Assembly: GCA_009380095.1 (NCBI GenBank)
Contig: WHSL01000031.1
Coordinates: 1 to 38,511, forward strand
Source: Streptosporangiales bacterium
GTDB lineage: Bacteria > Actinomycetota > Actinomycetes > Streptosporangiales > Streptosporangiaceae
Reading direction: 5' to 3'
Length of the DNA: 38,511 nt
The notes beneath the pieces were generated by a model. It was not told where the DNA came from. It saw nothing but the letters and a program-made list of their open reading frames with translations, and made no database searches. Of this stretch, positions 16,305 through 25,126 are shown piece after piece. The stretch's first letter is position 1, and the number at the start of each line of letters is the position of its first letter. Position numbers and translations under genes: made by a program.

Positions 16305-16330
16305 GGGCTCCCCAGTCTCCCAGGGAGCCC
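16305..16330. terminator. Hairpin between the two subtilase genes
   Basis: GGGCTCCC and GGGAGCCC form a perfect 8-bp stem with a 10-nt loop, 22 nt past the stop of subtilase 2. The loop and stem resemble the hairpin after subtilase 1 (shared CAGTCTCCC-type core), so the terminator was duplicated together with the gene. The two proteases are therefore probably separate transcripts. Confidence 0.7.
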
Positions 16331-16351
16331 TCTCCGCGGATTCGGCAGGGG

Positions 16352-17584
<1,233 letters not shown>

Positions 17585-18042
17585 GCGTGCTCCTTGCCTG
17601 TACCCCCGAGCCTGTGTCGTTTGCTCCCTTTTCCTCACGCCCGAGCGGCGCGTCCGGTTCAGACGCGACGCGGCGCGGCACGGGCGGCTCGGGGGTACGT
17701 CACCCCGCGGATCCCCGGAGGGACACCGCGGCGGCGGCGCACGGGAGCGCTCGGCCGAGCAACCGCCAGGCTACGTCGCGTACAACTTCCCGCCTAGACA
17801 AAACCGGCAACTTCCCCCCTTTCGCCCAGCCCCCGCCCGTCCCGCCGGCGTGACGACGGCCGGGCCGCCCCCGCGATGAGGGTGGGCGGAGCCCCGCGGC
17901 GGTTCGGTGGCTCCGCCGGCGGAGGGCGGCGGAGGCCGGGGGAGGCCGGGGGCCGGCGGGGCGATTCGCGTGGCCGCTCGGCCGACGGAGAGGCGGGGAG
18001 GCGGGGAGGGGTGGTCAGTTCGGTGGGTGGTCAGTTCGGTGG
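17585..18042. other. Gene-poor G-rich region upstream of subtilase 2
   Basis: No convincing complete gene was found. The region should hold the promoter of subtilase 2, but no clear -35/-10 pair was recognised. A direct repeat CAACTTCCC occurs at 17783-17791 and 17808-17816 (25-nt period). From about 17920 to 18010 there are many G-runs (units like GGAGGCCGGGG and GGCGGGGA) with G-quadruplex potential on the plus strand. At 18011-18026 and 18027-18042 a 16-nt unit (GTGGTCAGTTCGGTGG) is perfectly duplicated. Confidence 0.6.
18011..18042. repeat. Perfect 16-nt tandem duplication
   Basis: GTGGTCAGTTCGGTGG occurs twice, head to tail, without a mismatch. Sixteen is not a multiple of three, so if the surrounding plus-strand frame was ever coding, the duplication would have shifted it. 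It immediately precedes the possible gene remnant ending at 18142. Confidence 0.85.
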
Positions 18043-18142
18043 GTGCTCGCTCGTGCTGACCCGCGAGGACGAGCGGTGGAGCCTCATCGCCTGGCGCGAC
18101 AAGGACTTCCCGTCCGGCTTCGAACGCCCCCCGGGCTACTAG
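18043..18142 (+). pseudogene. Possible C-terminal remnant of an unknown small protein
   Basis: The last about 33 codons before TAG 18140-18142 read like real protein (SLVLTREDERW, then SLIAWRDKDFPSGFERPPGY), unlike the Gly/Arg-rich low-complexity translation upstream. The family was not recognised. The change of character coincides with the 16-nt tandem duplication at 18011-18042, so this may be the end of a gene whose 5' part has been lost. A small functional ORF from ATG 17876 cannot be excluded but its first half looks non-coding. Confidence 0.3.
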
Positions 18143-18165
18143 GCCTGTCGCCGGCCGCCGGCGGC

Positions 18166-18200
18166 GCGGCACGGTGTCGCACCGCGCCGCGCCGTGCCGC
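18166..18200. terminator. GC-rich hairpin downstream of the thioredoxin gene
   Basis: GCGGCACGG (18166-18174) pairs perfectly with CCGTGCCGC (18192-18200). An alternative inner stem CGGTG-TCG-CACCG lies at 18172-18184. It starts 20 nt past the thioredoxin stop on the minus strand and 24 nt past the plus-strand remnant's stop, so it could serve both. Confidence 0.6.
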
Positions 18201-18219
18201 ACGCGCCCAGGCGAGCGGG

Positions 18220-18561
18220 TCAGGCCAGCGCGTCGGTGACCTCGCGGGCCAGCCGGGACTTCGAACGTGCCCCGACGATCTGCTTGACCAGCTCACCCGA
18301 GCGATAGACCTGGATGGTCGGGTTGGCCATCACCCCGTTGCGGGCCGTCGTCAGCGGGTTCTCGTCGGTGTTGATCTTCGCGACCATCACCCGGCCCTCC
18401 CACTCGGCGGCCAGCTCCGCCAGCACCGGCGCCAGCTGGTGACACGGCGGGCACCAGTCCGCCCAGTACTCCAGCACCACCGGCAGCTCGCCGCCCAGCA
18501 CCACATCCTGGTACGAGCCGTCGGTGACGACCACGACCTCCCCCGGAACCATCACGCTCAT
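18220..18561 (-). CDS. Thioredoxin with CPPC active site
   Basis: A 113-residue single-domain thioredoxin. The active site is ADWCPPCHQLAPVL (Cys37/Cys40), with Pro in place of the canonical Gly of WCGPC. The cis-Pro segment is present (GVMANPTIQVYRSGE). There is no signal peptide, so it is cytoplasmic. It reduces protein disulfides; the CPPC dipeptide should shift the redox potential relative to standard TrxA. Start ATG 18561 lies 5 nt after the stop of the MerR gene; ATG 18552 is an alternative three codons in. It could also serve the thioredoxin-dependent ArsC domain encoded at 686-1516, which is speculation. Confidence 0.92.
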   Translation of the reverse strand: MSVMVPGEVVVVTDGSYQDVVLGGELPVVLEYWADWCPPCHQLAPVLAELAAEWEGRVMVAKINTDENPLTTARNGVMANPTIQVYRSGELVKQIVGARSKSRLAREVTDALA

Positions 18562-18566
18562 CCCGC

Positions 18567-19013
18567 TCACACCCCTTCTCCACGGACACCGTTCCCGACG
18601 GAGAAGAAGCAGCGCGGCTCGCCGGACTCCAGCACCGGGACCGCCGGCCCAGCCGCGGCGCGCTCCCGGAGCGCACCCTCCAGCTGCCGCGCGACGTGGT
18701 CCCGTACCGTACGCATCCGCTCCAGGCAGGCGTCCAGCTCGCCCAGCTTCCGCCGGTAGACCGCGATCGAGTCGGGGCAGGTGTCCCCGGCCTCGTGCCC
18801 GTCCCGCAGGCACTCCACGAACGGCCGCGTCTCCTCGAGCCCGAATCCAAGCGCCAGCAGCGAACGGATCTCCCGGACCACGCGGAGGTCGTCCTCGCCG
18901 TAGTCCCGGTACCCGTTGGACGTCCGCCGGGCCCGCAACAACCCCTGCGCCTCGTAGTACCGCAGCGCCCGCGCCGACGTCCCCGCGAGCTCCGCCAACT
19001 CCCCGATCCGCAC
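18567..19013 (-). CDS. MerR family regulator, Cys-containing
   Basis: A 148-residue regulator. The N-terminal MerR winged helix is RIGELAELAGTSARALRYYE, with GLLRARRTSNGYRDYGEDD as the wing. A dimerisation helix and a loop with two Cys follow (VECLRDGHEAGDTC), then further Cys in LDACLERM and near the C-terminus (EPRCFF). Such cysteines suit metal or thiol-redox sensing. The start is GTG 19013, with GGAGG 4 nt upstream; the longer open frame lacks such a site. It is co-transcribed with the thioredoxin gene 5 nt downstream and is probably its regulator. Confidence 0.9.
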   Translation of the reverse strand: MRIGELAELAGTSARALRYYEAQGLLRARRTSNGYRDYGEDDLRVVREIRSLLALGFGLEETRPFVECLRDGHEAGDTCPDSIAVYRRKLGELDACLERMRTVRDHVARQLEGALRERAAAGPAVPVLESGEPRCFFSVGNGVRGEGV

Positions 19014-19029
19014 GCCGCCTCCTTCTCCG

Positions 19030-19061
19030 AAACCGACGCTAGACCCTGACACCGACGTCAA
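19030..19061 (-). promoter_or_regulatory. Candidate promoter of the merR-thioredoxin operon
   Basis: On the minus strand TTGACG (19056-19061) is followed by a dyad-like stretch (GACG...CGTC) reaching TAGCGT and TCGGTT within the next 14-25 nt. MerR promoters use a 19-20 nt spacer; TCGGTT gives 19 but is a poor -10 match. The -35 is convincing; the -10 is not. Confidence 0.35.
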
Positions 19062-19197
19062 CGCCAACCCCGCGGCCCGCCCCCTCCTTCCCGGCACGCG
19101 GCACGAGGCGGGACCTCCGGTTTCAGGCCGAGGGCGGGGCGGCAGGGCCCGGGCGGCGCTTGCGGGGAGCGGCGGAACGGGGCGGCTGCGTGCGCAT

Positions 19198-19419
19198 GTG
19201 GTCGCGGACCCCGGCCCGGAGGACGCCGGGCGCGGCGTGCGTACGGTACGGAGGTTCGTCCGTAGCGACGCCGCCCAGCTCGCCGAGCTGGTCACCCGCG
19301 TCGACGCGGGCGACCTGCGGATCGCGGTCGCCGGGCGGCGCCCGCTGACCGACCTGGCCGCCGTCCACGACGAAGGCCTCGCCGGGCGGCTCGCCGGCAA
19401 GACCGTCCTGATCCCCTGA
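19198..19419 (+). pseudogene. Zinc-type alcohol dehydrogenase/quinone oxidoreductase, C-terminal remnant
   Basis: About 73 codons match the end of medium-chain NADP-dependent oxidoreductases: RGVRTVRRFVRSDAAQLAEL, VDAGDLRIAVAGRRPLTDL, AAVHDEGLAGRLAGKTVLIP. The remaining about 230-250 residues, including the catalytic domain and most of the nucleotide-binding fold, are absent. The upstream 19064-19197 has no matching frame. A GTG at 19198 opens the frame, but this is a leftover and not a small gene. It ends 10 nt before the convergent NrfD gene. Confidence 0.72.
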
Positions 19420-19428
19420 CGGCCTCCC

Positions 19429-20343
19429 TCAGACCTGGATGCTGAAGATGATCGCGCCGCGCAGCGCGAGCACCCCCGCGAGCACCAGGAGCGGTACGGC
19501 GACCGGGGCGACCACGGCCTCCCCGGTCGGCGACAGCCGGTGCACCACGAGCCCCCGCAGCCCGGGAAGCAGCCCCGCCAGCACCACGATCCACAGCAGC
19601 AGCCAGGGGAAGCCGAAGACCAGCCCCTGCGTGCCGGCCCACAGCAGGGTCAGCACGAACACCACGATGAGCGCGCCCTCCAGCAGCGCGTACAGGCGCT
19701 CGGAGACGGCGAGCATGCCGAAGCTCGCCCTCGCCTCCGGCCGGTACCGGGTCAGGAACATCAGCAAGGCCGCGGAGCCGGACAGCCCGGAGGCGAGGAA
19801 GAGCCCGCCGAGCGCCCACGTGTCGCTCCACACCGGCTGGTTGGAGACGGCCAGCAGCACCCCGGTGTAGCCCGCGATGAACAGCGCGAACACCATTCCG
19901 ACCACGGCGAACACCTTGCCGAGCAGGCCGTCCATGACCCGTACGAGCCAGTCCGTCAGCCCCATCCGCAGCTTGCCGTCCCGGGCCAGCGTCTCGGCGA
20001 ACGAGACGGTGGCGATGCCGGAGTAAACGATCAGCGCCCAGACGCCCAGCGACATCGGGGACCAGTACTTGAAGTTGAGCCCCGCGTCGCCCGGCGTCAG
20101 GTTCCAGATCATGTGCCAGAACCGCAGCGGCGTGCCGAGGTCGAGGATGAGCAGGATCGGGCAGATCAGCAGCGGCGGCCAGGCCGCGTAGTAGCCGAGC
20201 CTGCTCAGCGGCGCGTCCTCGGGCGCGCCGCGCAGCCGGAGCAGCGTCGCGATCGTGTACGAGCCGCCGGACAGGCCGGCCAGGAAGAAGTAGAACAGGA
20301 TGTACCAGAGCCAGTCCGGCGGGGCTACGAAGTGCTCAGCCAT
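19429..20343 (-). CDS. NrfD/PsrC-type membrane anchor of formate dehydrogenase
   Basis: A 304-residue protein with eight to nine membrane helices, e.g. WLWYILFYFFLAGLSGGSY, AAWPPLLICPILLILDLG, VFAVVGMVFALFIAGYTGV and LVFGFPWLLLWIVVLAG. The opening helix with GLSGGSY and the pattern DLGTPLRFWHMIWN are typical of NrfD/PsrC, quinone-binding anchors without heme. In E. coli FDH-N this place is taken by the cytochrome b subunit FdnI, so the electron exit differs. It overlaps the beta-subunit gene by 8 nt and is the last gene of the operon. Function: passing electrons from the Fe-S subunit to menaquinone. Confidence 0.9.
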   Translation of the reverse strand: MAEHFVAPPDWLWYILFYFFLAGLSGGSYTIATLLRLRGAPEDAPLSRLGYYAAWPPLLICPILLILDLGTPLRFWHMIWNLTPGDAGLNFKYWSPMSLGVWALIVYSGIATVSFAETLARDGKLRMGLTDWLVRVMDGLLGKVFAVVGMVFALFIAGYTGVLLAVSNQPVWSDTWALGGLFLASGLSGSAALLMFLTRYRPEARASFGMLAVSERLYALLEGALIVVFVLTLLWAGTQGLVFGFPWLLLWIVVLAGLLPGLRGLVVHRLSPTGEAVVAPVAVPLLVLAGVLALRGAIIFSIQV

Positions 20344-21229
20344 CGGCCTTCTCCCTCGCCTCCGCGTCCGGCGTGTCCGCGGCGCCGGCGGTCCCGTCCG
20401 GCGCGCCTCCGGCGGTCGCCTCGGCCGGCTCCGGGGACTGGCCCCGCCGCCGAATCGCGATCAGCCCGCCGAGCACCCCGAGCACGCCGGTGACCAGCGC
20501 CCCCAGGTACCCGGGGATGTTGTTGCGGCTGGGCAGCACCGCGTTCCGCTCGTTCGGCAGCCGGTACGCCGAAGGCTCGTCCATGAGCAGGAAGAACGCG
20601 TTGAGCCCGCCATAGATGGAGTCATCGGCCCCGTACAGCCGGGCCTTGCTCACGCCCGCCGCGTGCAGCGCGTCCACCCGCTTCTGGGCCGACTCGCGCA
20701 GCACGTCCACCTCGCCGAACTGGATGGACTCGGTCGGACAGGCCTGCGCGCAGGCCGGCATCATGTCGCCCTGCAGGCGGTCGTAACAGAGCGTGCACTT
20801 CTGGACGACGCCGGTCGTCTCGTTCGCGCCGATCACGTCGTACGGGCAGGCCGCGATGCAGTCCCGGCACCCGTTGCACACGTCGGGCTGGATGAACACG
20901 CTGTCGAACTCGGTGCGGATGATCGCCCCGGTGGGGCAGACCTCCATGCAGCTGGCCTGCTGGCAGTGCTTGCAGACGTCCGACATCATCAGCCAGACCG
21001 AGCCCTGCCCGGAGCCGAGCGTCTGGTCGGGCACGTTGTCGTGGAACTGCACGTGCCGCCAGTTCTCGGCGTCGAGGCCGCCGGTGTTGTCGAAGCCGTC
21101 GAGGAACGACGGCTCGTGTCCCTCCAGCAGGTTCCACGTCTTGCAGGCCACCTCGCACGCCTTGCAGCCGATGCAGACGCTGGTGTCGGTGAAGAAGCCG
21201 TAGGCCTTCCCGGGCGTGATCTCCGGCAT
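20336..21229 (-). CDS. fdhB: Formate dehydrogenase beta (4Fe-4S) subunit
   Basis: A 297-residue electron-transfer subunit with four ferredoxin motifs: CIGCKACEVACKTWN (about residue 18), CKHCQQASCMEVCPTG, CNGCRDCIAACPYDV, and CTLCYDRLQGDMMPACAQAC. A C-terminal single membrane helix (about 247-265, YLGALVTGVLGVLGGLIAI) with a charged tail ties it to the membrane, as in FdnH. ATG 21229 lies 2 nt after the fdhE stop, and its end overlaps nrfD by 8 nt. It links the active-site subunit to the quinone-binding anchor. The C-terminal tail (Ala/Glu-rich) is longer than needed and probably disordered. Confidence 0.94.
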   Translation of the reverse strand: MPEITPGKAYGFFTDTSVCIGCKACEVACKTWNLLEGHEPSFLDGFDNTGGLDAENWRHVQFHDNVPDQTLGSGQGSVWLMMSDVCKHCQQASCMEVCPTGAIIRTEFDSVFIQPDVCNGCRDCIAACPYDVIGANETTGVVQKCTLCYDRLQGDMMPACAQACPTESIQFGEVDVLRESAQKRVDALHAAGVSKARLYGADDSIYGGLNAFFLLMDEPSAYRLPNERNAVLPSRNNIPGYLGALVTGVLGVLGGLIAIRRRGQSPEPAEATAGGAPDGTAGAADTPDAEAREKADG

Positions 21230-21231
21230 GG

Positions 21232-21960
21232 CTAAAACCCCATCAGGTTGGGACAGATCTTGCTGAGTCCCCGTTCGGCGGCATAGAGCTGGAGCGGCAG
21301 CGCGGCGAGCTCGTCCACCTCGGGTACGGCCCGCGGGTCACGCCCCAGGTCGACGTCGATCAGGTACCGGTGGCAGGACTCGCACCCCTCGATCCGCAGC
21401 TGCGGCAGCATCGCGTCCCCCGACACGTCGCGGCGCCCCACGGCGGGCTCCCCCGGCACCTCCTCGGCGTACACGGTGCGCTCGCTGCCGGAGGTCTCCC
21501 CGCAGCCCGCGCAGGTGCTGGCGGAGAACGCCCAGTCGTGCCGGCAGTACCCGCAGCGCAGCAGACGCTTCCCGCTGACCAGCTTCTCCGCGCCGCCGGA
21601 GCGGTACGACAGCACCGCCGGGCCGCCGCACCGCGGGCAGTCGCCGTCGCCGGCCTGCGGCCGGTACGGCCCCACGGCCCCCGAGGCCCGCGCCAGGTAG
21701 AACGCGGCCGCGTCGAGCTCGGCGCCACCGGCCCACGCGTCCAGCACCGACACCTCGGCGGCCCGCGCCGCCTCGGCGAGCGGCGCCGGACCGTACGCCT
21801 CCGTGGCCTTCACGACCAGCGGAAACGCCTGCTCGGGCGGCAGCTCCTGGTCCCACACGTCGAGCAGGGCCAGGTAGAGCGTGAGCACCTCGCGGGCGTA
21901 CGGGTACCGCTCGCGCAGGTCCTCCGCCCGAGCCCGGTGCTTGCCCCGGCCCTCCATCAC
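21232..21960 (-). CDS. fdhE: Formate dehydrogenase accessory protein FdhE
   Basis: A 242-residue cytoplasmic protein with an N-terminal helical domain and a C-terminal rubredoxin-like metal-binding region. The Cys pairs are CPRCGG, CGYCRHDW, CAGCGE and CESCHRYL, the FdhE pattern. FdhE binds the Tat-directed catalytic subunit and helps its maturation before export. It overlaps the alpha gene by 4 nt (ATGA) and precedes the beta gene by 2 nt, so it is made right after alpha. In E. coli fdhE lies at the end of the fdo operon; here it is second. Confidence 0.92.
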   Translation of the reverse strand: MMEGRGKHRARAEDLRERYPYAREVLTLYLALLDVWDQELPPEQAFPLVVKATEAYGPAPLAEAARAAEVSVLDAWAGGAELDAAAFYLARASGAVGPYRPQAGDGDCPRCGGPAVLSYRSGGAEKLVSGKRLLRCGYCRHDWAFSASTCAGCGETSGSERTVYAEEVPGEPAVGRRDVSGDAMLPQLRIEGCESCHRYLIDVDLGRDPRAVPEVDELAALPLQLYAAERGLSKICPNLMGF

Positions 21961-24900
21961 ATCTTCTCGATGTTGACGAGGAACGCCTTGAACTCCGGCG
22001 TACGGGCGCTCGCGTCGCCCACGAACGGGGTGAGCGCGTTGGCCAGCCAGTGCTGGCCGGTGTTGATGCCGACGAACCCCCAGTGGATCGGGATGCCGAT
22101 CTGGTAGACCTGCTTCCCGTCCACCGTGAGTGGGCCGAGCCGCTTGGTCACCACGGCGCGGACCTCGAGCTTCCCGCGCTTGGAGCTGACCCGCACGTGG
22201 TCCCCGCTGGCGATGCCCTTCTCCTTGGCGAGCTGCTCGGGCACCTCCACGAACGCCTCCGGCTGCAGCTGCACCAGGTGGCTCACGTGCTGGGTGACGT
22301 AGTGCTCGTGCTCGGTGAGGCGGTAGGAGGTGGCGACGTACGGGAAGTCCGCCGCCGTCCCGAACCGGTTCGGCCGCCCGGCCTTCTCGTCGTACAGATG
22401 CGCCGCCGGAGTGGTCGAGACGTCCGGGTGCAGCGGGTTCCGTACCGGCGACTCGACCGGCTCGTAGTGCTCGGGGAACGGGCCGTCCGCCACCCCGTTG
22501 CTGAAGATCCGCGCGACGCCCTCACCGGTCATGATGAACGGCAGCGGCGCGTCGTCGCCGGGCTTCGCGTCCGCCGGATAGTCCGGTACGTCGCCGATCC
22601 ACTTGGCGCCGTCCCAGAAGATCCCTGGCCGCTTCGGGTCCCACGGCTTGCCCTGCTCATCGGCCGAGGCACGGTTGTACAGCACCCGCCGGTTGAGCGG
22701 CCAGCTCCACCCCCAGTTGTGGTAAAAGCCCATGCCGGTCGGGTCGTTGCGCTTCGGGTCCTGGATGCCGGCGCGGCGCTTGGCGAAGTTGCCGGCCTCC
22801 GGATAGGAACCGGAGTAGATCCAGTCCCCGGCGGTGGTGGACCCGTCGTCCTTGAGGTCGGCGAAGCTCTCCAGCCGCTTGCCGTTCCTCAGGTCCGTGC
22901 CGTTGATCTCCTTCGCGAGCTCGTCGAGCGTGGGCTTGCGCGGGTCTCGGTACGGCAGCGTCAGCTGGCGGATCGGGTCGGGGTGGCGGCCGCCCTGGCT
23001 CTCGTACTGTGCCTTCACCCGGGCGAACAGCTCGGCGAGGATCCAGTGGTCGTGCCGCGCCTCCCCCTCCGGCGGGAGCACCGCGTCCTTCCACTGCGAC
23101 CAGCGGCCGCTGTTGACGAACGAGCCGTCCTTCTCGATCCAGTGCGTGCAGGGCAGCAGGAACACCTCGGTCTGGATGTCCCGCGGGTTCGCACCCGGCG
23201 CCTTCCAGAACTCCGAGCTCGTGGTGGAGAACGGGTCCATCACGCACAGCCACTTGAGCTTGCCCAGCGCCTGCATCACCTGATTGGAGTCCGGGCCGAT
23301 GCTGGTGGCGGTCATCCCGGAGAGGATCAGCCCCTCCATCTTCCCGCGCAGCGCCTGGTCGAAGATCGTGATCCAGGACGCGTTGGAGGCGGGCTTCGGA
23401 ATGTGGTCGAAGGCGAACTCGTTGTCCTTGGTGGCGTTGTCGCCATACCAGGACTTGAGCAGGCTGACCATGAAGGCGCGGTAGTTCGTGCCGAAGAAGT
23501 TGAGCGCGTTGTCGTGCAGCTGCTTGCTGGCGCTCTGCTCGACGTAGTCGTCCAGGTTCTGCTGGCCCGGGGCGGGGATCCGCAGGTAGCCGGGCAGGAT
23601 GTCCCAGGAGATCGCGTGGTCGGTGTTGCCCTGGATGTTGGCGTGCCCGCGCTCGGCGTTCATGCCGCCGCCGGGGCGGCCCATGTTGCCGAGCAGCAGC
23701 TGCAGGATCGCGCCGGAGCGGATGAGCTGCACGCCGGTGGTGTGGTGGGTGAGGCCGACCGCGTACACGATCGTCATCACCTTGTCGGGGCGGCCCATCT
23801 CCCCCACCTGCGCGGCGACCTGCCGGAACTGCTCCACCGGGATGCCGGTGATGCGGGAGACCATCTCCGGGGTGTAGCGGCTGTAGTGCCTCTTGAGCAG
23901 GTTCAGCACGGAGCGGGGATGGTCGATGTCCAGCCGGGCGCGGTCGCCGTCGAGCTCGTACGCCCACTGCGAGGGGTCGTACGTGCCGGTGGCCTCGTCG
24001 TAGCCGTTGAACATGCCGGCGTCGAAGGAGTACCCCTCCTTCACCACGAACGCGGCGTTCGTGGCCCACCGTACGTACTCGTCGTGCTGCAGGTCGTTGC
24101 TCAGCACGTGGTTGATCAGCCCGCCGAAGTAGGCGACGTCGGTCCCGGTACGGACCCGCAGGTGCGTGTCGCTGACCGCGGAGGTCCGGGTGTACCGCGG
24201 GTCGCAGTGGATGATCTTGGCTCCGCGCTCCGTCTTCGCCTTCATCAGCCACTGGAAGCCGACGGGATGCGCCTCCGCCGGGTTCGCCCCGTTGATCAAG
24301 ATCATGTCGGCGTGCCGGATGTCACGCCAGTGGTTGGTCATGGCCCCTCGGCCGAACGTGGCGGCCAAACTGGTCACCGTCGGGCCGTGTCAAACGCGGG
24401 CTTGTTGCTCGATATGGACGACGCCGAGGCCGCGCATCACCTTCGTCGCGAAGTATCCTTCCTCGCTGCTGAACGCGGCGCCGCCCGCGAACGCGATGCC
24501 CTCGCACCGGTTCACCGTGTTGCCGTCCGCGTCCTCGGTGATGAACGTGTTGTCCCGGGACCGCTTGATATTCCTGGCCAGCCGGTTCAGCGCCTCCTCC
24601 CAGGAGAGGCGCTGCCAGTTCGCCTGGCCGGGCGCGCGGTACATCGGGTACGGCACCCGTCTCCGCGACACGCCCAGCTCCAGGGCGGTGGCACCCTTCG
24701 GGCAGAGCCGGCCCTCGTTGACCGGGCTGTCCGGGTCGCCCTCGATCTGCAGCAGCTCGGTGTGGCCGTCGTCCTTCTTCTTCGTGTACGCGAGCATCGC
24801 GCACCCGACGGCGCAGTACGGGCAGATGGTCCGGGAGACCTTCGCGCCCGCGATGCGGAGCTGCTGTTTCACCTCTTGGGCGGCTCTGAGGTCGAATCCG

Positions 24901-24980
24901 AGCGTGGAACCGCCGAGCGCGGTGCCGCCGAGTGCGCCGGCGCCGCCGATGCTCAGGAATTTTCGTCGACTGACGTCCAT
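21957..24980 (-). CDS. fdhA: Formate dehydrogenase alpha, selenoprotein (TGA = Sec197)
   Basis: One 1007-residue gene read through an in-frame TGA at 24390-24392. Before the TGA are a Tat signal (SRRKFLSIGGAGALGG, from about residue 4) and the 4Fe-4S motif CPYCAVGC...RLCPKGA. The context is VVHIEQQARV-U-HGPTVTSLAA, so TGA falls where selenocysteine FDHs have Sec followed by the conserved His. Sec197 corresponds to Sec196 of E. coli FdnG. The downstream frame is continuous to the end and full length, including IQGNTDHAISWD and the C-terminal molybdopterin domain (HWGFVGINTGQHW). The start chosen is ATG 24980 (GAGGGG 8 nt upstream); ATG 25034 is open but poor. It oxidises formate to CO2 at a Mo/W-bis-MGD centre, probably outside the membrane. 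It needs selA, selB, selC and selD, which are not in the window. Automatic annotation would split it into two genes. Confidence 0.93.
24360..24378 (-). promoter_or_regulatory. Bacterial SECIS-like hairpin after the Sec codon
   Basis: From 12 nt after the TGA the RNA can pair GGUG with CGCC (one G-U) and CCA with UGG, with one A-C mismatch between them and the apical loop GUU. The loop lies about 20 nt past the UGA and contains G and U, as required for SelB recognition in bacterial SECIS elements. It lies within the coding sequence. Confidence 0.65.
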
Positions 24981-25042
24981 GGCTGGGCCCCTCAGGTGGG
25001 AGTGCGCTGCCCTGCCCCCGTTGTCTGCGGACATGGATCACT

Positions 25043-25082
25043 CGCTATAGCGGCAACGTACGCCTTCACCTGAACAAGTCAA
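25043..25082 (-). promoter_or_regulatory. Candidate promoter and palindrome of the fdh operon
   Basis: On the minus strand TTGACT (25077-25082) and TACGTT (25055-25060) are separated by 16 nt, a plausible SigA-type promoter 75-100 nt before the alpha start. Just downstream is a perfect 10-bp palindrome CGCTATAGCG (25043-25052), well placed as an operator over the transcription start. Confidence 0.45.
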
Positions 25083-25126
25083 GGTTACGAATGCAACGGC
25101 GATTCCGCCCGTCTCCGGGCGGCGGT

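Noticed and set aside
17771-18202. Minus-strand ORF of 143 codons upstream of subtilase 2.
   Set aside because: It has low-complexity Pro/Arg/Ala translation, overlaps a G-rich region and lacks a ribosome-binding site or any motif.
19540-20493. Plus-strand ORF opposite the NrfD gene.
   Set aside because: Its Gln/His/Arg-rich translation is a shadow of membrane-protein codons on the other strand.
24377-24392. Reading the break in formate dehydrogenase alpha as a frameshift or nonsense pseudogene.
   Set aside because: The frame is identical on both sides, and the TGA replaces exactly the active-site residue, with a SECIS-like hairpin behind it.
22050-25073. Plus-strand ORF of about 1000 codons opposite fdhA.
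   Set aside because: It is antisense to a firmly identified gene. Its translation is His/Arg/Val/Gly-rich with no motifs, and long antisense frames are expected at this GC content.
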